From: Cenococcum geophilum 1.58
Taxonomy: Eukaryota; Ascomycota; Dothideomycetes; Gloniales; Gloniaceae
DNA: 64,000 bases
Direction: 5' to 3'
NCBI GenBank assembly: GCA_001692895.1
Contig: KV748296.1
Span: 64,760 to 128,759 of the forward strand
Shown here: piece after piece, positions 24,801 through 34,391 of the stretch
How positions within the stretch are numbered: the first letter of the stretch is position 1
Layout: each line of letters begins with the position of its first letter
Translations under genes and position numbers: made by a program
The notes under the pieces: model-generated
The model's database searches: none
Told to the model about the DNA's origin: nothing
Seen by the model: the letters and a program-made list of their open reading frames with translations, nothing else

Positions 24801-25726
24801 CAATTATCTCTAATAGAGGTAGCTAGTTTATCTTTATATTTTAGAAAAAACTAACTACCTAACTCCGCATTAAAGTACTATTGTTTATAGTATACTACCT
24901 AGAAACAAATAGTTAAATAAAACATATAAACGCTATAATGGAACAGTATATTCGGATATACACGTTATACTTATAAGATAACTAGATTAACTGGCTTATA
25001 TTCGCCAAGTTTACCACAAATAATTCCGTTTCGGAAACTATAAAGGTCTCCCTATTCCTGGCTAACTATAGCTAGCATCCATAAATGGGTTTTAAACCCT
25101 TTAGTAATGTTCCTTGCCCTACTTATTACGCCTTATAAGTTACGGAAGTAAATAAATTTATAGAGAAGATGGAGGAACTATAACAGTTCCTTGCTAACAA
25201 AATAATATAGGCTTAATCTGTCTATAAAGCCGCAGCGAATAAGAAATAAACCCTAGCACTAGCCTACCAAATTAGTAACTTTATCTGGCTAGATATAAGA
25301 AATTTAAACACGAAACGACCTGCTAAGAAGCTTAATTAGAAGAACGCTGGCCCTTATAAGGTTAAGAAGGTTATCTTCTCCTATACCTACTAACTAAAGC
25401 TCCCTAATACGGTTAAAATCCACCCTATATTCCACACGTTAGTCCTCTGCCCCGCTACTCCCGTATTAGACGCCCTACCCAGATAGATATAAAACCCTCC
25501 CCTACTAGTTAAAGTGGATGGTAAGAACAAGTACTTTATTAAAAAAATTAATAATATTAAGTATAATAAACGGAAACGTTAATATATATATCTTATAAAA
25601 TAGAAAGGCTTTACTAAGCCCTTATAGGAACCTATTAACTCTATAGGACTTATATAAGCCGCAGAAGACTTTTATAAACTCCATCTAGAACTACCACAGC
25701 CCTATTTCGCAGAAGCTCGAGTTTAA
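21850..25726 (+). pseudogene. Gypsy-2 pol (PR-RT-RH-IN-chromodomain), RIP-degraded
   Basis: Protease-like INIGASGIGFINK near 21880. Reverse transcriptase about 22830-23460, with FRTQYRLFKYLITPFSLTNA and catalytic box YINDILIYS near 23300 (first Asp now N). RNase H about 23700-24080, beginning IIEANLSDYVTRGILSQ. Integrase zinc region and HLGQEKTLELL near 24440, then a DDE core with VVIDQLSKIRHLI and NRGSQFIF around 24680-24830. C-terminal chromodomain YFIKKINNIKYNKRKRQYIYLIKQKGF about 25530-25610. A stop at 25724-25726 directly precedes the purine tract. Many stops, so it is inactive. Confidence 0.87.
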
Positions 25727-25737
25727 AGGGGGGGTAC

Positions 25738-26046
25738 TATTACAGGACACCCCCGTAATACCTTATACACGTCTACCTATTTCCACCAACTTAGTAACTA
25801 GAGACTAACCATAAGACGGCAATTTGCGGCAATCTAACGGTAATCTGCCATATTCTACTATATTCCGCTAAGTTCCACTAAATCCTACTAAGTTCTGCTA
25901 GGACCACCACCTAAATCCTATTCTACTTTATATATATATTAACCAAGCAACCAAGCTAACAATATATACCCTTTCTTCCCGTTTCCCTACCTTCTCTCCT
26001 TACGTAACGTCTTAACCTTATTATACAGTTTATGTATATAGCTTAA
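25738..26046 (+). repeat. Gypsy-2 right LTR, first 309 bp
   Basis: Begins TATTACAGGACACCC (TGTCAC in the left LTR) and stops at GCTTAA, exactly where the YR retrotransposon begins. Continues at 30859. Confidence 0.9.
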
Positions 26047-26206
26047 TCTATCTATCGCAGTCACGTAAGAGGATAATTAATTTTTACCGTATAATTAGGA
26101 GGCGTAGGGCTATAAGGTCACTCTAGGGCTAGTTCTTAGCGGTTTTGCTAGTACCTAGCACTTAAATCTGCTAAGGATTTGCCCTAAAGCGACCAGATGT
26201 CCCTAA
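26047..26206 (-). repeat. YR element split direct repeat B2 (X1)
   Basis: 160 bp starting TCTATCTATCGCAGTCACG, nearly identical to 26472-26631. Forms the outer edge of the insertion next to GCTTAA of the LTR. Confidence 0.9.
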
Positions 26207-26358
26207 CCGCAAGCCTATAGCTGCAAAACTATCTAACTGTAGTAGTCGCACTAAGGCGGGTTCTTAGCGGTTTTGCTAGTTCCTAGCACCTGCTAAAGAA
26301 TTGCCTTAAAGCGCTATCTATATATAGTGCATACTAAGTGTAAGGGATGGTAGGTGGG

Positions 26359-26471
26359 AAAAGCGAATTAGCCACGTAGTGACTGCGTTCGATATTCGCG
26401 AATATTGCTAAAGGTCTTAGTATTATGCGTTGCTGAGATAGACACTGCCAAGCAATATATAGACGCTAGTA
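26359..26471 (-). repeat. YR element split direct repeat A2 (Y1)
   Basis: 113 bp, AAAAGCGAATTAGCC... to GACGCTAGTA, nearly identical to 30746-30858. Directly abuts X2 (26472), which looks like a preserved circle junction. The 152 bp between X1 and Y1 carry a second partial copy of the TTCTTAGCGGTTTTGCTAGT segment. Confidence 0.9.
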
Positions 26472-26631
26472 TCTATCTATCGCAGTCACGTAAGAGGATA
26501 ATTAATTTTTACTATATAATTAGGAGGTGTAGGGCTATAAGGTCACTCTAGGGCTAGTTTTTAGCGGTTTTACTAGTACCTAGCACTCAAATCTGCTAAG
26601 GATTTGCCCTAAAGCGACCAGATATCCCCAA
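26472..26631 (-). repeat. YR element split direct repeat B1 (X2)
   Basis: 160 bp partner of X1. The first bases TCTATCTATCG are identical to X1. Confidence 0.9.
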
Positions 26632-26659
26632 GCGAAGCACCTGCGCCCAATAAGACATT

Positions 26660-26850
26660 GCCGTATTCTGCCATATTCTACTATATTACCAAATTCTGCC
26701 ATATTCTGCCACATTGCCGAATTCTGCCATATTCTACCACATTATTAAATTCTGCTATATTCTGCCACCTTGTCGAATTCTGCTATATTCTGCCACCTTA
26801 TTAAATTCTGCCATATTCTGCCACCTTATCGCGTTTTACTATATTCTGCA
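26660..26850. repeat. 28-bp tandem repeat in the YR element tail
   Basis: Six to seven units, each two TTCTGCCA-type halves plus a CATTGCCGA or CTTATTAA spacer. The half-unit ATTCTGCCATATTCTGCCA also resembles clusters in the LTRs of Gypsy-1 and Gypsy-2. Confidence 0.8.
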
Positions 26851-26889
26851 GACCTACTAGCGCCTTAGCGGCCCTCTTAACATCTTAAC

Positions 26890-29800
26890 CTACTCTTTAG
26901 CGATTATTACGCTAAGAGCGGTACACTATACTAGAAATAAGAGTTAAGGCGACGGAGGTTAGTGGTTTTAGTCTTAATATATAGGCGAAAGGCTTCCGAT
27001 AACCACCGACCTAGTTATTAAATTTGCTAATATAAACACCCTAAATTTTCGGCGAACTAGGCAGCACCCTAGCGGAAGAAGTAGTTTAAGTAGCTACCTA
27101 GGTTAACCCTAGCGGCTATAAGACGGGAGGAAAGGATCTTACGAACCACTAGAGAGGCGAAGGGTTTGCTATTAAAACTAAATAGGGGGGAGTTAAGGGG
27201 TTAAGGGTCCCTATTAAATAGCTTCGTTATAGTAGCGACTAGGCATAATGGGCTACCTACCGCCGCAATAGCGACATTAACGCCCTGGTGTTGCTTATTA
27301 GCTTTGCTCTATTTAAGGCGGAATATCATCCTACTAGGTGTAAAGGTAATATCGTATCGGGTGGCCTTTCTTGCTAGGAAGGTCGTTTGGTTCTTAAGCT
27401 CCGCCGTAGTATACGTAATCTTACCCATCTGTAGAAATCTAGCAAATGCGAGGGTAAACGCGGCGTCAGTGTTAATCTCTGGGAGCGAGGAGCCGTATAT
27501 TACTACCTGGGCTAGAATGTCCCTAGTAATAGGCTGCTTAGCCTTTTTTACTAAGGGGGAGATAGCGGCTACTCCGGCGAGTAATTAGTGTACCGTAGGG
27601 TCCTTAAATGCCGCAATTAAGATGCCGTAATCTACGTAACGCGAGCGAATTGCGGAGACGTAGGCTTATAAGGTTTCAGCCTTAAGCCTGCCTATCTATG
27701 GCTAGGAGGTACCGAACGCGCGGTAGGCGATTTATTCGCCCAAATCACGCGGCTTAGCTGGGTAGGGAGAGACTCCTTTAAGTACGCAGTATAACTCCCA
27801 GCTGTTAACTGCTAAGGAATAGTTCCTACGCGTTATTAGCGTAAGGCTATGCTAGAGAAGGAGCGCGTAGAGATTGGATGGCGCGTTAATATTATCCTTA
27901 AAGTTTATAGGCGGTTATAAGTAGTCCGATGGGTTTACGGCACCTAGTTAAAAACTTATTAACTTTAGTAGTAATAAATTAAGGGCCTAGTGTAGGCAAA
28001 ACTAATAGATAGCCGTGGCCTGGAATTAAGATAGTATATCGGCTAAGCCATTCGAATTACCTAGGATCTACTTTACAGATATTATAATATTGTGAGCTAT
28101 AGTAGCTAGCATAATCTTACGGAGTAATTTGTTTACTATACTACGGACAATAGTCTTCCCAATGCCCTAGTGAACCACTATGCTATTAGTATAGATAGAT
28201 AGCGCGCTATACTGCTAGTTAGTAGACTATAGATTAAATACGTAAGTAATAGCATACATCTCCTTTAAATTAATATAGTCTACTCGTTAACTGGGCTTAG
28301 GTAATATACTAAACGCCTAAGATTAAGGGAGGTTGGTGGTGTACTACTGCTAGTTATCCTCGTATTTAAGTTCCTTAAAGAAGTAAAAACTGCCAAACCT
28401 AAACCGGGTAGAGGCGTTAGTAAAAAGATAAATATAGGTACGCTTAACATTGTTAAAGAATAATACCCTATTACTTGTAGTAAGTAGGTCGAGCTAGACA
28501 CATAAGTTACTTCGCAACTTGGTGCTAAATTACCTAGGTTTATACTTATTTACCAAAGTCTCCGGCTAAGCAGTAATAAAGATTTAGAGGAATCTAGAGT
28601 AAGATTAACTAAGCCTAATTATATAGGCGTACTATGCAAGGTAGCCCGCAAGCTACTAGGCTTAAAGAAACAATAATAAGCTATATTAGAGTGCGGTAGC
28701 GATCTTCTTAATAGCGCGTAATTATTTCTATGGTAATAAATAAGTTTGCATTTATACGGTGTTAATAGTATATCCTAAAACATTAATAGTAGTTCCTACT
28801 ATATCTTTAGAGCTATTTTAAGGGATACCTAGGGAGTTAGTAACAGAGATGTAAGTCTAGATAACAGCCGTTAGGTTGTTTAGGTTAGTAAGGATAAAGA
28901 CAAAGTCGTCTAGGTAGTATTTTACCTCGTAAGGTAGTTATAAATAGAGTATCTAGTATAGGCCTTCCGCAAAGAGGTTAAATATAAACGGCGCAGTTTA
29001 AAGACTAAAGGATAGGCAGTATTCTTAGTAGGTGACACCTTCCTAGGAGAAGCCTATTAATGTTCTTGCCCTATAAGATAGGGGGACTATATAGAACGCA
29101 TCTTTAATATCTCTCTTAAGCAGTAAACATCCACGGCCTATAGAAATAACGTAGGCCTAAATAGCGGTAACTGTAGTGTATACTAGTGCTCCATATTCTT
29201 CTAAGATTGCGTTATTAACTAAGAATGCTAGTGGGAAGGAGAGATTATAAATTCGGCGGTATCCTCTATCTGATTTTGGCACTAGGCTAAGAGGTAAGAC
29301 TATAATAGGCCCTATCGCAATTCTAATACGTCCTTTTGCGAAGTTTAATGTTATCTTTTTAGAAATAAGGTCGGCGTTATCCTAAGAGGAGTTATAGTTC
29401 CTATAAGATCTTAAGGTAGGGATAGATTCGGCTCCTAACTTACAGCTATAGGTTAGGATACCTACTAAGATAGCTAGTAGATTGCCCGGGTAGTTAGATA
29501 GAAGGGAGTGCTACGCTAAGATCCTTAGGGGTGATAGAGAGTAGAGGAAAGCCTTCGCCTTTATAAAGGTAGGGAATAATAGTAACATATTAGGCCTAGG
29601 TCCTAGGCATATAATTAACGTTAATATTATAGTTAGGCTAGACCCTACTTTATAAGGTTCGCCTTACTATTCCTAGGCGCAGGCTTTAGATAATGCGGCG
29701 TGATCTTTACTATACTTTAAGCACTTATACGGGTATTTGCAAGCTATATCGTCGCAGCCTCTACTATTAAACTTGCGGCAGGTATTAGGGGTATAGGAGG

Positions 29801-30557
29801 TATCCGACCTAGGTCTCTTTAAGGCGGCAAAGCCGATAGTACTAGACATCGTAAGGTATAGCGCTATATACTAGGCTAGTATTTTCTAATTAGCGGGCTC
29901 TAGTTAGCCATTAGTTATTACAAAAATGTAATAGTCGAGTGCTAGATTAAGTATATAACCTACCTAGATATACTAGGTTAATAAGGTACGAATTATGTTC
30001 ATCTAGAGAAGTATACTAGCGATAAGGTCCGGTAGGTATGTATAGAGGGTGCCAGCGATAACTATGTAGTTAGTAAAGCCTTTAAACCAGACACCTTTGT
30101 CTATAAATAGCTTCCTGTTTACCTTTGCCTTCCTTATAACTAAAGTACCGTTCTTAATTTGTGTCTTATTGGCGATCTTAATCCGAGCGGTATAAACTTA
30201 AAGGTGGGCGAGGTTTACTAGATTAAAGGTGCCCTTAAAAATATCTAAGTAATCCCTTTTTATAACGCTAGGAAGGCGGAGTTTAAGCGACTTTATGCTA
30301 GGAGGGAGAGGCTTACTAAGGTCATTAGCTATGGCAGCTGTTGCGGTGGCTTATAAGGCCGAAGCGGCCAAGCCTAACTATAATTAAGCCATTCAAGCCT
30401 GGTGGTATTTATGCTGGCGAGCTTCCTCTGCTAGGCGGGCTTCGCGCTCTTTATTATACTTCTAAATCTCCCTTTTTTCTTAGGCTTGTTCCCTTTGTTC
30501 TCTAGCAATCTCCCACTCCTCTACGGCAGCGGTGCGTATATTAGCTTTGGACGGCAT
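26890..30557 (-). pseudogene. YR retrotransposon gag-like, RT-RNase H and tyrosine recombinase, degraded
   Basis: Starts ATGCCGTCC at 30557 (MPSKANIRTAAVEEWEIARE). A CCCH-like zinc motif (TCRKFNSRGCDDIACKYPYK) lies near 29750. RT shows GYRRIYNLSFPL, CLLLKRDIKDAFYIVPLS and the catalytic box YYLDDFVFIL near 28920. RNase H-like sequence follows (YAITYVFNLQSTNQQYSAL). The recombinase has the region ITRDILAQVVIYGSSLPE near 27540, then in a shifted frame RQGAA and LGRWLSEAFRLYI near 27000. These match the family's Arg-rich and H/W-xx-Tyr boxes; the final Tyr is visible. Stops and one or more frame changes make it inactive. The plus-strand open stretch at 27304-27588 is antisense to this. Confidence 0.82.
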
Positions 30558-30745
30558 CATAGGACTAATAGAGGAGGGTATAACGGTTAAAGACGATAGT
30601 ATGGTTGAGGTAGATCGTGCGGGTAGGTTTACTTATTAGGATTATATACGCGTACGGATGTTCTGGTTAGTCATAAGCGGTAATAGCGTTATAAAACGAT
30701 TCTTAAATAAATAAACGATGAATATTAATAAGTTTAACGGTGTTA

Positions 30746-30858
30746 AAAAGCGAATTAGCCACGTAGTGACTGCGTTCGATATTCGCGAATATTGCTAGAG
30801 GTCTTAGCATTATGCGTTGCTGAGATAGATACTGCTAAGTAATATATAGACGCTAGTA
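30746..30858 (-). repeat. YR element split direct repeat A1 (Y2)
   Basis: 113 bp partner of Y1 at the other end of the element, ending GACGCTAGTA and followed immediately by the rest of the interrupted LTR. Confidence 0.9.
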
Positions 30859-30908
30859 TAGTATCTACTTTGCTATATATTATCGCCGCTTATACTCACT
30901 CCGTGACA
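30859..30908 (+). repeat. Gypsy-2 right LTR, last 50 bp
   Basis: TAGTATCTACTTTGC... to GTGACA, followed by TSD ACGGA. It joins to 26046 with no base lost or duplicated when compared with the left LTR. Confidence 0.9.
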
Positions 30909-31798
30909 ACGGATAGGAGTATAAGAACTATACTATAGCCAATTTTTAGTAATTTATACACTTTACGGATAAAGCCTATATTAATCCGCATTAGTAGAGC
31001 AGCTAGTATATCTATTAAAGGAAAGGAATACGCTATAATCCTAAGAATTTACAGGTAAATTCTAAGAAGGATAATATATGGTTTTAACTGCATATAGCGA
31101 GCGATATCAGCTAGTATTATATTAGGCCTCTTATCTTCTATAATAATAAGAATAACTACTTAAAGCCTCAAAAGTATATACTAAAGCCACGCTAATATCC
31201 TAAGAGCGAGACTAACGTACAGTACGAGCAGTGGCTCGTATAGTAGCGTGCTAAGGTGCCTTATAGGGTTAATATAAAGCTAAAGGGCAATTCTATAACG
31301 TAGAAATACTATACTAAGCGGTTACTTCCTAGCCTTATTACTACCCTCTATAAGCACTATAATAACCCAGAACACCTAAAATATAAGAACTATATACTAT
31401 AGAAGGATAATAATAGGTTATATAATACTAGGAGCAAGGTTAATATAGCGCAAGAGATAAAGAAAAAGGCATATATTAAGGTACTTAACTACCCCTATAA
31501 TCTCCAGGTTTAAACCCTATTAAGGGTATCTAAAATATCTTTAAATAGCGTATTAGGAAGTGTTTTTATAAGTGGAAAACCTATAAGCAGTTTAAGGCTA
31601 TAGCTATTAAGGAATGGGATACAATTTGGTGGTTAAAATAGGGCCAAATATAGGTTTGGCAACGGATCGCTAAGCTGCCATTACGGTGCGAGCAGCTGCG
31701 GCAAATAGGTGGACAGCGCATTTAAAGCTGCTTGTGGTAATTTAATTATAAATAGCTATTTATCTACCTTCTACTCGTGCTATTAAAAATTGGTGAAA

Positions 31799-31843
31799 TT
31801 GGTACCTTAATGCCTAAGGGACAATTACAAGCTTCGCCTATTA
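31799..31843 (-). repeat. Mariner right TIR (RIPed copy)
   Basis: Inverse of 19578-19622. The differences are CA-to-TA type transitions. Directly followed by TA, the expected mariner target duplication. Confidence 0.85.
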
Positions 31844-32294
31844 TAAAGCCTATCCCTTCGTATAGCATTTAGTACTTTTCGTATTAGGCACTTTAGGCGC
31901 TTCTATTTAGGTTAGCATACTATAAGTATCCTAGCTAGCGCAATTTTTTTTAGTAAGCCCTACTAAAATACCTTAATAGTATGATGCTAATAGAATACTG
32001 CTTAAATGTTAGAGTATATATATTGGGTCCCGCAAGTGTCGCGATAGATTCGCGATCACTCTATCTTTTTAGCCGTATAGCGACGTGGAGCGGGACATAT
32101 TACACTAAAGCCTCCACCAAAAAAAACTAAATATATATTTTTTAAGGAAGTTAGGCAAGAAGTCGTGATATATAATATTATATTCTATCCTTCCTCTATT
32201 AACCAATTACTAATTATATAAGAAAAGCCTTTAGATAATTTAGAGCTAAAGATATAATGTTTTTTAGGCGGTATAAGGACAATATCTTACTAAA
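31844..32294. other. Intervening RIPed DNA, no gene
   Basis: Between the mariner element and the next nest. Contains a short GTCCCGC...GCGGGAC inverted repeat at 32027-32096. No coding similarity seen. Confidence 0.5.
32027..32096. repeat. 70-bp hairpin with GTCCCGC/GCGGGAC ends
   Basis: 7-bp perfect terminal inverted repeat. Inside is a second near-palindrome GTGTCGCGA...TCGCGATCAC. Could be a tiny MITE or a terminator-like structure; no target duplication was identified. Confidence 0.45.
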
Positions 32295-32347
32295 GATTTA
32301 ATAATTAAATAGATGGTAATAATATTATAGTTTTTTAATTAACTATA

Positions 32348-32540
32348 TATCACGGAACCCTACCGTAAGGGCCTCTATAGGAGAGCCCCGTGCTCTCGCG
32401 TACACCTCGCGTATAGCTTATATTAGCTACGCGTAGGTATATCACCTCATTACGCCCTTAACCCTTACGATCAATCGCGTAATGTCTTATAAACTCCTCG
32501 AATATATACACTCTATAGCCACTACCCTCATTCTATAACA
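32348..32540 (+). repeat. Gypsy-3 left LTR
   Basis: 193 bp, TATCACGGAACCC... (TG expected at the start) to CTATAACA. Confidence 0.88.
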
Positions 32541-32739
32541 TTACGTTACGCCTTTTCACTACTAACGCTTAGCCTATAACTAATTCTACGTCTCTATAAT
32601 ACTATAGGCGCTACTAAAAGCAGCATATTTATAAATTACCTTACTTTATACTTCTAAGGAACCCATAATAGTAAGACAATATTCTTTATTAGCTACTATA
32701 TTAAACCTAAAGAACAATCTAATACCTATACTTAACCTA

Positions 32740-32867
32740 TCCCTTAACCCGTTAATTTAGGTTTTATAGTTATTAATAAGGGACTAGCTAATTGGAGAAC
32801 CCGGTTTAATACGGTGCCCAGTTAAATCTAGTAGCGAATTCTCTAAGGACCCCAACGGGTTAAGGGA
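32740..32867. mobile_element. 128-bp MITE
   Basis: Ends TCCCTTAACCCGTT and AACGGGTTAAGGGA are perfect inverted repeats flanked by TA. It can also be read as a CCCGTT element flanked by TTAA, like the piggyBac-like element at 6296 (TTAA then CCCGCT). Non-coding. Confidence 0.65.
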
Positions 32868-34176
32868 TAACGCTAATCAATCCTAAAAAAATTTAATTTA
32901 TTAGTCCTAGCCTTAACCCCTAAGGAGATAGACACTAATAATTTTTTATTTTTTATTAACTATATAACTACAGACAAGTAAATAGAAGGGCTACTACCTA
33001 TTAAAATTAAAATACGAGACGCTAAGACGTTTATAAAAATGGTAGTATAAGACCCTAATAAATACTACCGCCTTTTATAGAACTATTACCTAAAGCTTAT
33101 ATAAGCTAAGATGCGTACTGCCTAAAATTGCGATATTATCTAAGACCTATAAGCTTGTAAGGCGCTTGCTAATAATATATATTAAGAAATTAAAGATAAC
33201 CTTTATGTGTCTAAACGCGATATTTAATAGCTAAAGAAGAATAAAATTATACTAATTGCTATAGTTACTAAAAAAGAAGGCTAATTAAATACCTATAATC
33301 TCAGCTTAATAAGCACATTTGTAATAATACTAGATACCTTTTTACTATATATAACGCCACCTAAGTCTTTACGCCCCTAGTAACTTTACCTACTTAATAC
33401 TTAATAAAGGGTTAGCGCTAAGCAGCTTTACCTAATAGGAACCCCTACTAAAGCAGTAATAATAAAAGCTATAATAATTAGACCTAAACTACTACTATAG
33501 GGTTTAATATATGCTACCCTAATCCCTTAGTCTTTTAAGGAGACCGTAAGGAATATAGCTATTAAAAGATATAAATCCGTAAGAAACTAACTTAAAGCGC
33601 CTACCTTTTTCCTAAGGATGATACTAAGATTGGCTATATTATCGGGCGAATAAAGGGTATACTATTTAATAGACTCTTTACCTAATAGGAGACTAGTAGC
33701 CTCTAGAAGTAGTAGTTTTACTAAAAAGTCCTTAATAATCTTAACCTAATATACTGCAACTATAACCTACTAGCCACTAACTAAGCTAAACTACGTGCTC
33801 TAAAGATAAGCCCTACCGAATTATTTAATAAGTTCTATGTTAAATTCTAGGAATATACTAAAGCCCTTACCTAAGACAATACTAAAAACCAAAAGGATCT
33901 TAAAAAAGTTACTTATTGCCTTAGTTATGCAGCCGCTAGCTATAACTATAACAATATTTATAAGATAGTAGCAGCCCTATAGAAGATTAAACAATAACTA
34001 AATTAGATTGCTACTACTAACCTTTACTTAAAGACCTCTTTATAGAAGCCCTCTAGGCCTACTAAACCTATATATACTAAGCCACTAATACCTACTACCT
34101 TAAGTACCACTAGAGCCAATATTAACCTCTCTATACTAACCTTTCCGTAAAAACTTCTAAACAGAGAGCGCGAGCT

Positions 34177-34391
34177 TGTGAGGGGATTTTGTAGACAGGG
34201 GGCTATAAGGACACGATTGGAACAGGATAGATTGGTGAGAGAGACGAATCCTTGAGGAGGTAAGGCCTCTGGGATCGTGGAGACTATATACTACGGGTAC
34301 GTGCCTCCGGCACGTGACCGGCGACCATCTGAGGGGCGTCCGGGGGTTGTCCTGAGGGCAACCCGAGGTGTTCGCAATAATATCCCTTACA
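34177..34391. mobile_element. Solo LTR, 215 bp, hardly RIPed
   Basis: TGTGAGGGG...CCCTTACA with 5-bp duplication GAGCT at 34172-34176 and 34392-34396. It splits the Gypsy-3 gag just before the zinc knuckle. CA/TG are abundant inside, unlike the host, so it inserted after RIP or escaped it. Related copies are at 14754-14888 and 62874-63090. Confidence 0.87.

Larger units (their letters stand above)
26047..30858 (-). mobile_element. Tyrosine-recombinase (Ngaro/DIRS-like) retrotransposon
   Basis: 4,812 bp inserted in the Gypsy-2 right LTR without target duplication. Repeats in plus orientation: X1 26047-26206, Y1 26359-26471, X2 26472-26631, then the coding region, then Y2 30746-30858. On the minus strand this is A1-ORFs-B1-A2-B2, the split direct repeat layout of Ngaro-type elements. 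Coding content (gag-like, RT-RH, tyrosine recombinase) agrees. RIP is moderate. Confidence 0.87.
20136..30908 (+). mobile_element. Gypsy-2: Ty3/Gypsy chromovirus, right LTR split by a YR element
   Basis: Left LTR 20136-20494 (359 bp, TGTCACGGGACACCC...). Right LTR 25738-26046 plus 30859-30908 (309+50 = 359 bp). TSD ACGGA lies at 20131-20135 and 30909-30913. Purine tract AAAGGGGGGG is at about 25725-25733. Plus-strand gag and pol. Inserted in the mariner transposase relic. The left LTR and the terminal 50 bp of the right LTR are less RIPed than the middle. Confidence 0.92.
19686..31740 (+). pseudogene. Mariner-type DDE transposase, RIPed and interrupted
   Basis: The ATG at 19686 opens MPTTPPNRKTNRKEFSTYT, a helix-turn-helix N-terminal half that runs to the Gypsy-2 site (20135). 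It resumes after 30913 with FIHFTDKAYINPHQ (first catalytic Asp in the TDEAHI-type motif), then GIRYNPKNLQ and IWF-LHIA. Next is YILQKDNN (LQEDN-type, second Asp), followed by the DLNPIE-like region (here degraded) and LGSVFISGKP. It ends CEQLRQIGGQR before a TAA at 31740. The domain order is complete, so the element was once autonomous. Stops are sparse in the left half and dense in the right half. No protein is expected. Confidence 0.85.
19578..31843 (+). mobile_element. Tc1/mariner element with 45-bp TIRs, split by Gypsy-2
   Basis: Left TIR 19578-19622 starts CAGTAGGCGAAGCTTGTGAT. Right TIR 31799-31843 is its inverse with C-to-T changes only in the RIP sense. The right end is followed by TA; the left flank reads CA rather than TA. 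Without the 10.8-kb insertion the element is 1,488 bp, typical for mariner. The left end, next to the NLR gene, is unmutated and the right end is RIPed. Confidence 0.87.

Noticed and set aside
27304-27588. 94-codon plus-strand open stretch
   Set aside because: Antisense to the tyrosine recombinase part of the YR element.
28280-28501. 73-codon minus-strand open stretch
   Set aside because: Alternate frame of the RNase H region of the YR element. The in-frame reading with RIP stops is the meaningful one.
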